64,000 nucleotides of DNA from Galeruca laticollis (GCA_963921935.1 OY998185.1:27930487-27994486), one strand, 5' to 3'; shown: positions 38,935 through 51,399, numbered from the stretch's first letter. Program-made: numbers and translations. The notes: generated from the letters alone by a model not told the origin.

Positions 38935-40440
38935 TGTTTTTAAATTAAACTCAAGGTCTCTAGTTAATTCCACAATATAATACAAGTTATTGAAAATTCT
39001 AAAAAATTGACAATTGTTTCGATAAATCAATATCATCGTCAGAATGACAGAAGTTACATTTCATTTTATGCCTACCTGATGTTTAGTAGTTATATTTGGC
39101 TAGACCAAGAAGTAACCTAACTTGTGATTGGCTTAATATATGTTTATAGAAAAAAGAAGAAGATGTGATATTACAAATATTGAAGCTTAGATATTATTAG
39201 CCCTATGGTGATATCCTGGATATCATTTTTCCAATTAAGATCAGTATAACTGTGTAATGATATAGAAAACCAGGAAAACTATATCTGCTGATCTTTACAA
39301 TTATCACTTAAGAAGACAGTTTATTAGTGGAGAAATCCCTAGATTTAACTGTTCATTGACAACTCAAAATTACATTTGTTCATAGGAACTGAAAAAGATA
39401 GAGAGATTAATACAATTAGACAAATAGCAACATCTAACGGTTATCCATTAGATATGATAAATAAGCTAATTAGTAAAAAAGAGGAAAAAGTGGCATTACA
39501 ACTAATATATCCTAAACAAGCTGATGAAATTAAAACTTATAAAACCATCACATATGCAGGAAATATTTCTAATAATATTTCAAAAATAATATCTTCAGCA
39601 ACGAATACAACAATTTCTTTTAAAACAGAAAGTAACGTTAGTACAAAATTGTTAAATGTAAAAACAAAAATACCACTATTAAAGAAGTCAGGTATATATA
39701 AACTCAAATGTCCAGAATGTAATGCTGTCTATTTGGGTCAGACCCTTAGAAATTTTGAAATACGATACAGTGAGCACTTACGAGCATACATATTAAAACA
39801 ACCAGATAAATCCCACTACGCAAAACATCTACTTGACACCAATCATTCATTGACACCTAACACAAAACTAGAAGTACTGCATATTTGTGAAAAGAAACAA
39901 GAACTGGATTTCCTTGAAGAACTGGAAATTAGAAGACATTTAAGAAACCCACAATATGAAGTTGTCAATGAACAGTTAAATCTAGGGAATTCTCCACTAA
40001 TAAACTGTCTTCTTAAGTGATAATTGTAAAGATCAGCAGATATAGTTTTCCTGGTTTTCTATATCATTGCACAGTTATACTGATCTTAATTGGAAAAATG
40101 ATATCCAGGATATCACCATAGGGCTAATAATATCTAGGCTTCAATATTTGTAATATCACATCTTCTTCTTTTTTCTATAAACATATATTAAGCCAATCAC
40201 AAGTTAGGTTACTTCTTGGTCTAGCCAAATATAACTACTAAACATCAGGTAGGCATAAAATGAAATGTAACTTCTGTCATTCTGACGATGATATTGATTT
40301 ATCGAAACAATTGTCAATTTTTTAGAATTTTCAATAACTTGTATTATATTGTGGAATTAACTAGAGACCTTGAGTTTCATTTAAAAACACTAATATGAGC
40401 ATATTCCACGATGTAAGGGTCGAGACAGTCAATTTCATTT
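38935..40440 (+). mobile_element. Penelope-like element, copy 2, shorter inverted-repeat form
   Basis: The left arm (38935-39364) is the inverse of the right arm (39962-40390). Between them is a + strand piece starting with a 32-bp micro-inversion (39365-39396) followed by the endonuclease ORF. RT is absent. Very similar to copy 1, so recent. Confidence 0.85.
39376..40020 (+). pseudogene. Penelope C-terminal endonuclease fragment, copy 2
   Basis: 214 codons identical in almost all positions to the C-terminal part of the copy 1 protein, with G-I-Y-K-L-K-C and Y-L-G-Q-T intact. The first seven codons come from the inverted 32-bp block and are not part of the real protein. No RT domain. Confidence 0.85.
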
Positions 40441-40444
40441 TTAA

Positions 40445-41040
40445 TCTACAGTTTTGTTTTTATTTGTAAAAGAATGTAGAATAGTTATTACTATGCGCAT
40501 AAAAATAATTAAAATATATTTATTTTGTTAATAAAAATCCAAAAACTTCACATTACGCTGTATTTTTTTTATTGGTGCCTCATTTTACCTATTTAAAGCA
40601 CGCTTCAGCGCGTTTTTGAAAGTTACCATGGTAACAACAACAACTCGAGAAATGTAAGTCTAAATGACAACTTTTTGATTATTGATCTGACAGTAGTACC
40701 TCGTAACGTCAAATAATAGTATATTACCACCAACCGACTAAAGTGACCAATTTAATACGCTATTTTTTGCAATTCCAGTAAGTCTACATACATTATGAAT
40801 AAAAATAAATACTACTTAGGGTGGACTTTCACGAAACTTGGTTAGGCATCGAGGAGGGACTTTTATGAAATGAAACTTGGCTGAGCATCGAGGACAGACT
40901 TCCATTTTTTTGTAGTAACAATATATCTAATATAATAATAGTAAAAAAATAGCGCAAAGTATTCGTGGATAACTGGTCTTTCAAACAGTTGCTAGAAAAA
41001 TCGCGCGTATTTGAAAGACCTTTTTATCCACTTATACTTT
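40445..41040 (+). repeat. Dispersed repeat family, copy A
   Basis: Shares with 46700-47300 the blocks TTTTTATTGATGCCTCAT, CATGGTAACAAC/CTATGGTAACAACTCGAG, TTTTTGATTATTGATCTGAC, GTACCTCGTAACGTCAAATA, GGACTTTCACGAAACTTGG, GAGCATCGAGG and TATTCGTGGATAACTGG. A partial piece lies at 38822-38935 and another at 41230-41330. Noncoding, family unknown. Confidence 0.75.
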
Positions 41041-41439
41041 AATATACTATTTTAATCTCCATTTTTGTTTAAATGGAACTTTCAAAAACTCACGTTTGCA
41101 TATATAATACACCAAGAGACTAAAGTGACCCATTTAATCCCGCGGGTGGTGTTTGATTCCTGAGGACGGAGCGCAGCGGAGCCCGAGGGAAGCAATCCAC
41201 CTAACGGATTAATGTCGAGAGGTGTATACGCTTTTTTTACAATACCGGTAATTCTACATACATTTTTAATAAAAATAAATACTACTTAGGATGGACTTTT
41301 ACGAAACTTGGTTGGGCCTTGCTCCACTCGTGCCTAGTAAAACTCGTGATTAAAGTAACCTTTTTGACACTTGGTACTTAATATACTATTATCAGAAAAT
41401 TTTATTTTTGATGAAGGCTGGTGCATAATTCGCAACCAA

Positions 41440-42110
41440 TTTTAAAAATATTAAATTTGGTCCAGGGTGTTCGAAAAATACAAAATAAACGGTTTTAAAG
41501 ATTAAAACTAACTTTTCCGCATCTGTGGCCCTGAACAATATTCTATCATAAAATTTTTACTTGCATACACTTCGGGGGATGTATCGTGCTAACAAACCGA
41601 AATTTCTCCAAAAATTTAGTATATCTAGTTTTATAGGACCCGCTGTACTCGCTCTAGTCAACTGAAAATCAATAGGGTACATCTGTGAGACACCTTGAAC
41701 AATACTTATTCATAAAGTTGATCAATCGTATACTCTCTGGAGGCTGTATCGTGCTAACAAACTGAAACTTCTCCAAAAATGACAAAAATATCGTAGTTAA
41801 AGTACTGTAGCACCGGTTGTATTAGCTCTGGTGAGCTGAAAATCAATAGGGTTCATCAGTGAGATGCCCTGAATAATATTCAACCATAAAATTGGTGAAT
41901 TGTTGAACTCCGGAGGCTGTATCGTGCTAACAAACTGAAATTTCTCGAAAAACGACAAAATGTCGTACTTCAAGTACCATAGCACCCGTTGTACTGACTC
42001 TGGTGAGCTGAAAATCAATAGGGTTCATCTGTGAAATGTCCTTAACAATATTCCATCATAAAATTGGTGACTTATTGCACTCCGGAGGCTGTATCGTGCT
42101 AACAAGACTT
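41440..42110. repeat. Tandem repeat, ~165-173 bp unit, about four copies
   Basis: GTATCGTGCTAACAA recurs at 41581, 41746, 41919 and 42091. Units contain GAGCTGAAAATCAATAGGG, AACAATATT and CTCCGGAGGCTGTATCG. Noncoding. Confidence 0.85.
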
Positions 42111-43049
42111 GCAAGGAAAAGTGGCCGACGACGACGACGACATACACACAGGATTTTTTTCTAAATACTGTTTTTTCGTGTTGTTGTTGATGGATAACGT
42201 AAAAATAACTCAAAAAAAAATTTCAAATTTCCAACTTTTTTGTGGGTAAACCAACACTTTTCTCGCATATTAGATAGGTTGGCAGAAAAGTAAAATTGTA
42301 CGTTATAAAATCTAAAAAATATAAGATTATCAAAAAGTTTACCATATCAAAAAGTTTCTATAATAGTTAGCCAGAAACAAACATTTTTTCGGAAAGTTTT
42401 CTGTTTCCGAGAAAATTTAATGGAAATTTCGAAATAGAATCAGTTTTTTTGAATTTTTTTTTATTTTCGCCCTCGCTTGAAACGTCAAACTTTCGGAAAA
42501 TATTATTGGACTTTTCTTTTTGATTGACTAGAAACTTTGCTGTAGTATGTTTTTTATATTCCTTCCAAGATTTTTCCATTTCTGATCCTCAATTTTTGTA
42601 ATTTTCAAATAACCTGTATAACATGGACTGGTCATAATATCGAGGTAGGTACCTACCCACTTCATTTAAAGGCTTATTATCCTAGTATAAATCCTACATT
42701 AAATCATAAATAAAATATCTTATATTCTATTATAATAATCATAACAAATTTAACATTCCAATATTATAACACACAATAAGAAAATACACTAAAAATTAAT
42801 AAAAACGGCACAAAACGATACTTTTTCAGCCGACAAGCAGGATTGTTGTCTCGGAATGATGTCATGCGCAACGTCGTACGAAATTTGATCGCCAAGTGGG
42901 TTCATCTTTTTGAGTAATAGTATCATGGTTTGCATCTATTTGATGTACTACTACGAGTATATCAAAAAAAATCCAAGAATCGGTTAATGAAACAAAAAAT
43001 TTAAATTATTCATCCAAATTGCATTAAAATACCACATTCGATATGTTAT
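42111..43049. other. AT-rich intron sequence
   Basis: No gene or repeat recognised apart from a short GAC run near 42128. Confidence 0.5.
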
Positions 43050-43330
43050 GTTGAGTTTTAGGCTAGAAATTCGTTAACAATAGTGAGAGTCGGTGTCTCA
43101 TTGTGGTGCTCAAATAATCGTTTAAGACTTATCGAGTCGTGACACACACAAAATTTAGCGGCTATCTCTTTCAGATCTAAGCGACCATTTTCAGTCACAA
43201 TCTTAGTTCAGTTTAAGACATTGAGGGTCGGCCCAGAACGAGGCAAATCTTCCACATCTTGACAGCTTTTGAATGTATGATACCACTCATATGCACGTGT
43301 TGTGACCTTTTCACACAAAATGTAAAATTT
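43050..43330 (-). pseudogene. mariner transposase helix-turn-helix fragment
   Basis: Minus strand: T-T-R-A-Y-E-W-Y-H-T-F-K, D-V-E-D-L-P-R-S-G-P and E-N-G-R-L-D-L-K-E-I-A-A-K, the classic mariner N-terminal pattern. One stop. The catalytic domain is absent. Confidence 0.75.
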
Positions 43331-43697
43331 AAGAAAGGTCTTTTGTTTGATACAAAATGGAGAACTGTAGACAAACTAACTGGTATCTTTTGACTGTATG
43401 TAAATTACAGGACCGTAATGTACATCGCACTAAACCTTAACTTAGTTATTGCTGGGTACCTTTTCTGTCGATTCAAGTTGGTTTGATCTTCAATAGAAGT
43501 TTTCTCTATGGCTACCAAGTCAATGCTCGTATAAGGTTATTTGTAATATTTGGCACTTTCATTTATTTATACCCTCAATGTAAACAGGCAGATTCGGATG
43601 CAGGATTAAATTAATGATAATTATAGCGAATTTGTAGTGAATATGTGATAAGATTGAATTATATATCTATACAATTATCAACTTTTATTTGTTATAG

Positions 43698-43922
43698 GCA
43701 GATGATATTTCGGAAAGAAAAAGCAGTAATAGTACGCAGAAAGAATTAGCGGAAAAACCATCTGGAGAATATATACTTTTAACAGTCGACGAAGTTCATG
43801 AAGCTTTAAAATGTTCCAAAAAACTCACGGAGATTCTCCAAACAGCCTTAATAAGAAACGACCATGATTGTGAAAATTCAAACCTAGAAACTTCTTTCTA
43901 TTCAGAATCGCTTTCCAGACAA
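43698..43922 (+). CDS. Host gene, exon 3 of 4
   Basis: Exactly 75 codons between acceptor TTATAG (ending 43697) and donor CAA|GTACGT (43923), phase 0 at both ends, in frame with exons 2 and 4. The protein part reads Y-I-L-L-T-V-D-E-V-H-E-A-L-K, which looks helical, followed by a Ser-rich end. Intron 2 is 11.3 kb and intron 3 is 8.0 kb. Confidence 0.8.
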
Positions 43923-44059
43923 GTACGTTTTTGTTTAAACACGTTTAATGTATTTGATATATTTTTAATGCCAAATAATTTTAACTTAACCAAGTGCTGG
44001 ACAAAATATAATTTATATTTCTTTAAATTTTACATAGTACAAGTATTTTGATGTAATTT

Positions 44060-44570
44060 TTCAAAGATAATGACGAAATTTCTCCTTCATCAATTCTGTC
44101 GTTTATATAGGTACTTTCATTTTCTTATGATTTCAGCAACACAAACACCATTTTTCGCCACACCTCTGTTAATTCATTCACATTGTTTTTTTCTGGTATT
44201 ATCTTTCCTGACCTCATCTGCATTCCCTTCTATCGATTGTTTTTCGGTTAATGTGTCAATATCGTCTATCCATCTCTTTCTGGCTCTTCATATGGCTCTT
44301 GAGGTTTCCAAGATGTTGCCCTGACATGCTACATGTGCCACACTGCATCCTATGTTTCGTTATTCTGTCCATGATATCGGTTACTCTGGTTCTTCACGTA
44401 TTTCGCAATTTTGTTTCATAAGCTTATAGTCCTTTCTATGGCTCTTTGAGTTACTGTTAGTTGTCTGCCATTTTTTTTATTATTGCCATGGTTTTTAGAT
44501 GATAAGTTGCCACTGGTAATATACAGCTGTCGTATGCTTTGCGTTTGAAATGTGTTGGGATATGTTTTTA
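44060..44570 (-). pseudogene. RTE-like LINE C-terminal fragment
   Basis: Minus strand: K-R-K-A-Y-D-S-C-I-L-P-V-A-T-Y, R-V-T-D-I-M-D-R-I, then W-I-D-D-I and Q-S-I-E-G-N-A-D. These match the tail of endonuclease-RT LINEs. Several stops. Confidence 0.65.
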
Positions 44571-44811
44571 CCTAAAGATGAAACTGAGTTTGCTAAATGC
44601 TACCCACGTTATTTTTCTCTTTATTTTTAAAATTTGATTTTCATTTTTAATTATGACCCAAATATATATTTTGTTCTACCTTTTCTATGGGGGTGTTATC
44701 TATAATCATATCTTCTTGGCTTTGGCCCATTAAAATTAAAATATTATTTACTGATCTATTCGTTTTCGTCTATTCCATCAATTTTTTATGAGGCGTTGTT
44801 TATTTGTATGC

Positions 44812-45167
44812 CACTGAAGCGAATGGACATTTCATTTTACAATTACCTCCATACCATCCGGATTTAAATACAATAGAGTTAGTATGGTCTTCTATGAAGC
44901 AATACAGGTAGCTGATAAAAATTAACTATTAATTTTAAAAACGTACAAAGTTTGTGTGACGAATTCTTTGATTCATTTTCGATAGAAGAGTGGAAAACTA
45001 GGTGTGAACATATAAAAAAAATTGAACAAGATTATATGGCAAGTGAGCCTGCTTTTGATTTAGTTGTTGACGACATAATAATAACTCTAGGATCTAATAG
45101 TGACAGTGAAAGTGGAACTGATGAAACCATCTCAGATTCAGAGCCTAATGTATCAGAAATAATATGA
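44812..45167 (+). pseudogene. DDE_3 transposase C-terminus, relative of the 20.8-kb enzyme
   Basis: Reads L-Q-L-P-P-Y-H-P-D-L-N-T-I-E-L-V-W (catalytic Glu), then W-K-T-R-C-E-H-I-K-K and an acidic Ser-rich tail ending D-S-E-P-N-V-S-E-I-I. The tail style matches the complete transposon nested in piggyBac. One frame break near 44905. Confidence 0.75.
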
Positions 45168-45379
45168 ATGTGAGGTATATTTTTGTTGGTATAAATAAAT
45201 TTTACTATTAAATATCATCTTGGAATAGCGAAATGTATCTGTATCTTATTTCCTTTTTCAATATATTTCAATACTCTTGTTACATTTTATTACATATTTT
45301 TTCAAAATAATATAAATAAATACACAACGCAAAGAAATTTCCTAGTTTTTATCGCCTTAATTTTATATGTAAACAATTT

Positions 45380-45690
45380 CTATATTAATTGTGCACTGGA
45401 TTGTGCCAATATCTGCAGAAATTATTAAGCGCCTTGGGTATCCTTTTCCCTCCGAATGCGTTCTCACTTTATCGTTCGCGCAGCGAAGTGGGGACCTCAC
45501 ACTTCCAGCTATTTTTGCTTAATAATACATTTGAGTGGTCAGCACGATCTCCAGTTCTGCCAATTATAGAATTATTTTATGAGGATACCTAAAAAATATA
45601 GTGTATATGAAAAGTTTGAATAGATAAATGGAATAAATAACAGATGAGAAATGGCGTAATGTCATATCAGCAAATAGCATGTTGTCAAAC
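45380..45690 (+). pseudogene. Possible mariner-type transposase scrap
   Basis: F-E-W-S-A-R-S-P-V-L-P-I-I-E near 45530-45570 resembles the W-P-A-R-S-P-D-L-x-P motif of insect transposases. Broken frames; weak. Confidence 0.35.
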
Positions 45691-46059
45691 AGAACGTGGA
45701 GAATACCTAATTAAATAAAATATAAATAGTTAATGATGAAAACAATATTCCTCTAAATATATAATTTCATCTGTTTCATGTCCCCATATTGTGACACGTA
45801 ATTTCCCAATTCACCAAAGCTCATTCCCGATTTATCTTACACAGTGTTGGTGATAAAAAAAACATCTTGTTTAAGCCGTTTAACTACTTTTAAGCCAGAT
45901 GTAAATGAGTTACCAAGTTTACCATCAATCTACTATTTTCCTAAACGGATTTCACAGCTTCGCGTATTTCAATATTTATAATCTGTGTTCTGTGATCAAC
46001 ATACAATAATATTTCCTAGTCAAACGCAATTTTCTTGCGTCACTGTAAAAAATAGTCAA

Positions 46060-46444
46060 GTGGTTATCTAGCTGTTCTGATTCCTGCTTGGTCTTCTTGC
46101 TCCATTTCGCTGTAATCGTTGCCTACTAGCTTTTAAAAATTTTACCACAAGTATGGCTGACAGAATTTGTAATAGAGATACCCTGATAATTGTCATATAT
46201 ACTCCTCTCCCTTTTTCGTGTCTTGTCGAAATATATGGGTAATTTTGCCTCATCTTCACACCTCTCAAAGGGACTTCTGTCGTTTCGTATAGTTGTTTGT
46301 TTCTCTTTTAACTAATTGTCCAGATATGTTCCCAGGAGCAGCAGATCTGCCATTTTTTAATAAAGAACATGTGTCCTTGTGTTGTCAGATTTATGTTAGA
46401 ATTTTTGGGTAGATTTGGACGATATAGCATATTTCCAAAATACT
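46060..46444 (-). pseudogene. LINE RT scrap interrupted by the hAT insertion
   Basis: On the minus strand, S-L-L-Q-I-L-S-A-I-L and A-S-R-Q-R-L-Q-R-N match the G-I-S-L-L region of LINE RTs. Sequence beyond the hAT element (51277-51400) continues the same broken LINE-like frame (E-Y-L-R-I-S-E-Q). Confidence 0.55.
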
Positions 46445-46699
46445 GATTCAATCAGGGCCCCCGTAAGGGATACTGCCGCCTGTGTGCAAAAGGGATTTTA
46501 GCGCCCCTTAAGGCATTTTGGATCATGTTCTTTTATTTATATTTTGAAGGTATGCAGGTAGGTAGGTGCTTGAAAAAAAGCAAAAAACTGAACTTTAGAA
46601 GTCATATTTATTTGTAGACTAAAATATTAAAATGAAACAAACAGAATAAAATTAAAATAAATTAAAATAAATTCTTGTTCACACCCATTTTAAAGCATT

Positions 46700-47300
46700 T
46701 ACTTAACTAATGGGTACAGACACGTTGTTTATAAATACTAAAAAAATAATCAAAAACTAAAAATCACATTTTTTTTTATTGATGCCTCATATTAAAGTCC
46801 CTATGGTAACAACTCGAGAAACGTAAGTATCAATGACAACTTTTTTTATTAGTTTTTAAATTTTATATTTTCATTGTGAACCAATGTCTTATTGGTTGGT
46901 TTTTTCTGCAAAATTTATTTATATATTCATATATACATTGTATCTTTTTAAATATAAATAAAGGAACTTTTTGATTATTGATCTGACTGCAGTACCTCGT
47001 AACGTCAAATAAAAATAAATACTATTTAGGATGGACTTTCACGAAACTTGGCTGAGCATCGAGGGCGGACTTTTATGAAATGAAACTTGGCTGGGCATCG
47101 GAGACGGACCTCCATTTTTTTGTAGTAATAATATAATAATAATATTTTATGATTTCAAAGTGCACCAATAAAAAAATAGCGTAAAGTATTCGTGGATAAC
47201 TGGTCTTTCAAACGCTTGCTCTATTTCGAGCATTCCGGCTGCACCGTCGTGCTCGAAAAATCGCGCGTGTTTAAAAGACCTCTTCATCTACTTATACTTT
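46700..47300 (+). repeat. Dispersed repeat family, copy B, inside the hAT element
   Basis: Same blocks as copy A at 40445-41040, with about 120 bp of extra sequence near 46850-46970. It contains CTCGAGAAACGTAAGT and ATTCGTGGATAACTGGTCTTTC. Its presence in the hAT interior means it inserted after, or travelled with, the hAT. Confidence 0.7.
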
Positions 47301-47529
47301 AATATATTATTTTAGGAACAAATAACAAAAATATTGCCTAATGTCTACATATCTATAAGTACACTTTCTACTTATACTTAGATATTTAAAAAAATATGCA
47401 GATACTGCTGATAACAAATACCTAGGTAACTTCGTTATAAAATGAAAAAATATAGCTAGATACAATAGAAAAATAAAAAATAGCTATTGTAGTAGCGATA
47501 TATTCCGAGACTTTGCTGTTGCAAATTCA

Positions 47530-50410
47530 TTAATTACATCGCTAAAATGTATATACCATCAAAATGTTCTTGTTCAAATGCTAATATTGCTAGCACAGAC
47601 AATCTTTCTTGAAGCATCGTCGATCTTAAGTAATTTTTAATAATTTTTAACTTTGAAAAACATCGCTCGTCAGAAGCTACAGATACAGGCAATGTCAGAA
47701 AAATTCTTAGTAAAGTTTGGAAGTACGTTTGGAAGGGTGGAAATTAAATTGTTTTCAAATATATATTGCAAATTGACTGGACAAAAGTGATTATCAATCC
47801 GCGCCCGTCCAGCTCACACCGGTCGTGCTGCAACTACTAGCCTCGAGGCGAGAAAATCGATTTTCGGGAGAGAGTGCCGCGAAAAGTCGACAGAGAGTTG
47901 TCAAAACCGCCAGAACAAAAAGTCAAAAAGAAAAACTCGCAATAATTTTAATTGTAAGATCTAGTATAACATATATTGTAGCGAAGACAATAAAAATAGG
48001 TGTAAAATTGACCAATACTGAGTATTTAAGAATTATTCTGGTTCCTCACAACAGGAATCTGTGTAACCTGAAGGACAAACGCCGGCCTACAGAACAGGAC
48101 ACAGAAAAGTGGGTAAGGCCGACTCAGGTCCCCAACATCATTAGGTAATGAAAACAACTTTAACGCTTTAATTTCGTTAAACAAATCATTGGAGTCTATA
48201 TCCTCATTATCCTGATCTGTCAGTCGTTCTTCAAGAACAGAACAACGATTTAAAAGATCGCTGTCACTTAATTTGAATATGTCGCTAAAAAATCCGAAAA
48301 TATTATCATACTCATTTAATAAGTCAGAACGGTTTTTTAGAGAGCTTAAAGTTCGATCTATAATTAAAAAAAAAATTTAAAGGCGGTTTTTGGATAATGA
48401 GGGGTCTCATCTCGGTGTTCATAGTCAAACAGTTTTGGTTTAAATTTCCTCCTGACCGTTGGTAACGGTGAAAAGTCTTCTTCAATTTCGAGAGAGAGTG
48501 CTACTTTTTTCGCTTGTACCAGAATTTCTTGAAATTATTAGTCAGATCTATATTGCTGGAAGGATCAACTAAATTTTTTAGGTAGGCTTGGCATACTTTA
48601 ATATTAATTGTAGCACTTTGCATTTGTTTTCTGACAATATTTATATGAAATAAAACGTCATGCCAAATAATAATTCCACAAATAAATTGAAAATTTTGTA
48701 CAGACGTTAAGAGGGAACTCGCTTTATGTCTTGCATCAATGTGAAAGGAAATCTCTTCAGCTACTTCTAGAAGACTTTCGCGAACCTTAATTAAATAAAG
48801 TTTAAGGGGCTTTATTGCATCCATTCTGCTGGACCATCTTGTCTCACTTAGAGGCTTTAAACTTAATCCGGTGATATTTTTCCTCGTAACATCCCACCTT
48901 TTTGTTGATGCCGAAAAAAAATTATATAACTGTTGCACAAGATTAAAAAAGTTTATTATAGGATCTGACACCATAGAAGCGTCATTTACTGTTAAATTCA
49001 AAGTATGTTCCGCACAAGGTACATAAAGGGCTCTCGGATTCGCATCAAGAATGCGTTTTTGAAGCCCAACATGCTTTGCCTTCATGTTTGACCCATTATC
49101 ATAACCTTGTCCCTAATATTTTTTATATCTAAATTTAATTTGCTCCAAATTTCTGTCACAAATTTATATATCCCTTCACTTGTAGAGTCCAGTATTGGAC
49201 TAAACGCAATAAAACTTTCCTTAACTTCAGCCTGGTGTTAAGGACAACATACCTCAGAACAAGACTAATGTACTCAGTATGACTAGTGTCTGGTGTACAA
49301 TATAATATTATTGAAAAATATTTTGAAATGCGAACCATTTCTAAAATATTATTTCTTACTTTAGACGGCAATAATTCAATTATTTCATTCGGTTTTTGCA
49401 CGCCTAAATAATGAGTCATTTTAACAGATTTTTTGGGTGTTACACACTCGGCTAACGTGCTGTCTCATAACTGAATCAAAAGAAGCAATCATCTCAGCAG
49501 CTTTTAGAAAATTTCCATTATCATGTTCGAAAAGTAACTTAGAAAAACCTTGAAACGCCAAGCATATTTTTTTCCGTTTCTAAAATCCGCAGATAATGAG
49601 CATTAACAGTCGTAGATGTCTCCAAATTTTTTTTTAAATTTACCCAAGTGTTCATATAACTGTTGTGTAAAAATGGCCTATCGTTTCTCTTCATTAGCAA
49701 AGACAAGTGTTGCCAATCAGATACTCCATTTGTATCACAGAAAGTATTACAAAACAACTTACAACAAAAACAAAATACAGAATCTTTAGAAATAGAGTAA
49801 ATAAGCCAAGTCCTATCGACTTTTTCTCCATTTGCTAGACTTCTTACAAAGTATTTGCACGAAAACTTTATATTATCTTTATTACTAGGAAAGCTAAAAC
49901 TGATGTCTATCAAGGGCGAACCATGTTTAACCAATATTGGTTATTCTTTCGGGCCTCAAACCGGGATCAGATGGAATTATATCGACACTAGCCTCATTAA
50001 AGCCTTCATCGAAAGTGTCACTTGCAGCAGGTATTTTGGTACCTGACATTACCGAACTTCTTACACAAGCTGAATTATCTGAAGTGGATTGTTTAAGTGC
50101 TGTAGACGAGGATGGTGTCATCGCTTCATCGGGCTCTGCATCAGTAGAAGCTGTTTTGCTGCTACAACCACCGCCACTTGTTGCAGGACCTGATGTTACC
50201 GTGGTCGCCTCTGTTGAAATTTCAGATGGTCCACCATAGTTACTGATATTACGGATTTAGAATCTTGAGATTCGATCGCATTGATAATCTCCGTGGAATC
50301 TTGATTGTTTTGCAAGAAGTGCTTTAAAATCTAGCCATTTTTTCCCTTTCTTGGAGTCTCAGTTTCTTTTGCTTGCGAAACTTCGCACCTGAAGGTCTCT
50401 TCCTTTTATC
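47530..50410 (-). pseudogene. hAT transposase (TTF zinc finger/ZMYM-like), frameshifted
   Basis: Pieces on the minus strand in order: K-R-P-S-G-A-K-F-R-K (about 50390); a Ser-rich linker; the TTF-type finger region (49539-49934, F-C-F-C-C-K-L-F-C); a DUF4371-like part (49156-49419); H-T-L-N-L and S-E-T-R-W-S-S-R (48501-49085); and the dimerisation tail L-P-V-S-V-A-S-D-E-R-C-F-S-K-L-K (47600-47700). Frames change at least three times, so it is inactive. Confidence 0.88.
47790..48145. other. ~350-bp insertion within the hAT coding region
   Basis: This block breaks the hAT protein between the L-F-S-L-P-N segment (about 48150) and the N-H-F-C-P-V-N segment (about 47770). It is more GC-rich than its surroundings and has a 107-codon open frame (47825-48148) of basic composition that matches nothing I know. 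Could be a solo LTR or a short nonautonomous element. Confidence 0.45.
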
Positions 50411-51399
50411 TTGAAAACAAAACAAATAAATAATTAGTACTCGTGGGAATTAGGAATTAACTTCTAAAGTTAGCACAATAATAAGCACCAAGTTTGCATA
50501 TTTGAGTAAAAAGCAATTTGTTCGAACCCTTTCAGCTTAAACCCTTTCCAGAATGAAGGCAGAAAAATATTAAATTAATTTGATCTTATAGCCCTTAAAA
50601 AACACTACAAAATGGTTTTTTAAAAAGATCGATAACATAAAAACTAAGCGATTTATGGATAAAAAACAAATTACTTTTTTAAACTGGTACATGACATTTC
50701 AATTCATAAAAAGATATTTGGGTAAAAAAAATAATTATAACCAGTATCCTATAAAGGGTTAATATTGATAGTATAAAGTAAGGAACACTTACCATTTTAT
50801 AAAAAATCAAACCGTTGAAATTGCAGTTAATTTTTTGAAAAAAAAAGTAGTTAACAATATATTATACAACACAACGCATGACAAAATAAAAATAACTTTA
50901 AATGTAAAAATTAATAGGATTACTTGTTTTTATGCACTTGTTGCACGGTCCATTGAACTAAACGGTTTAAAAAGGCCTCTGGCGATGCATCGCTTTTCAT
51001 AGCGCTCCAGACATCATCCATATCTGAACAGGAAAAATCAAGAAACTACCCCTGACATGTTCTTGCAGCATAGGAGTCAGCAGTAACTGGATGATATACT
51101 AATAAAATTTCGTTTGTATTTATACCTAATCCTATTTAATTTCTCAAGTTTTATTTTAAAAATAATTTATGTTTTTTGCAATTTTTTTGGACCCTGGGTT
51201 TTGGCGCCCCTAAAGGATAGCGCCCGTGAGCATTGCACACTTTGCACATATGGAAAAGCGGGGCCCTGGATTCAATGTTTTTGGTGTTATCAAAGAAATT
51301 ATCTCTTCATAATGTTCTGCTCTGATATTCTTAAGTATTCTTCAGCTTTCTGTGCTCCTACGAAATCTATGTATGAATGAAGTCGAGTAGATATCATTT

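Larger units (their letters stand above)
46453..51268 (-). mobile_element. hAT transposon, 4.8 kb, with 8-bp target-site duplication
   Basis: Ends CAGGGCCCC on both sides in inverted orientation (46453 and 51268). GATTCAAT is duplicated at 46445-46452 and 51269-51276, the 8-bp signature of hAT. It carries a degraded transposase on the minus strand, plus a dispersed repeat copy (46700-47300) and an unrelated insert at about 47790-48145. Nothing is recognised at 50420-51180. Confidence 0.93.

Noticed and set aside
41440..42110. CRISPR-like array
   Set aside because: Units are about 170 bp with no short repeat/unique spacer pattern; ordinary tandem duplication in a eukaryotic intron.
49937..50239. 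100-aa + strand ORF
   Set aside because: Antisense to the Ser/Thr-rich N-terminus of the hAT transposase.
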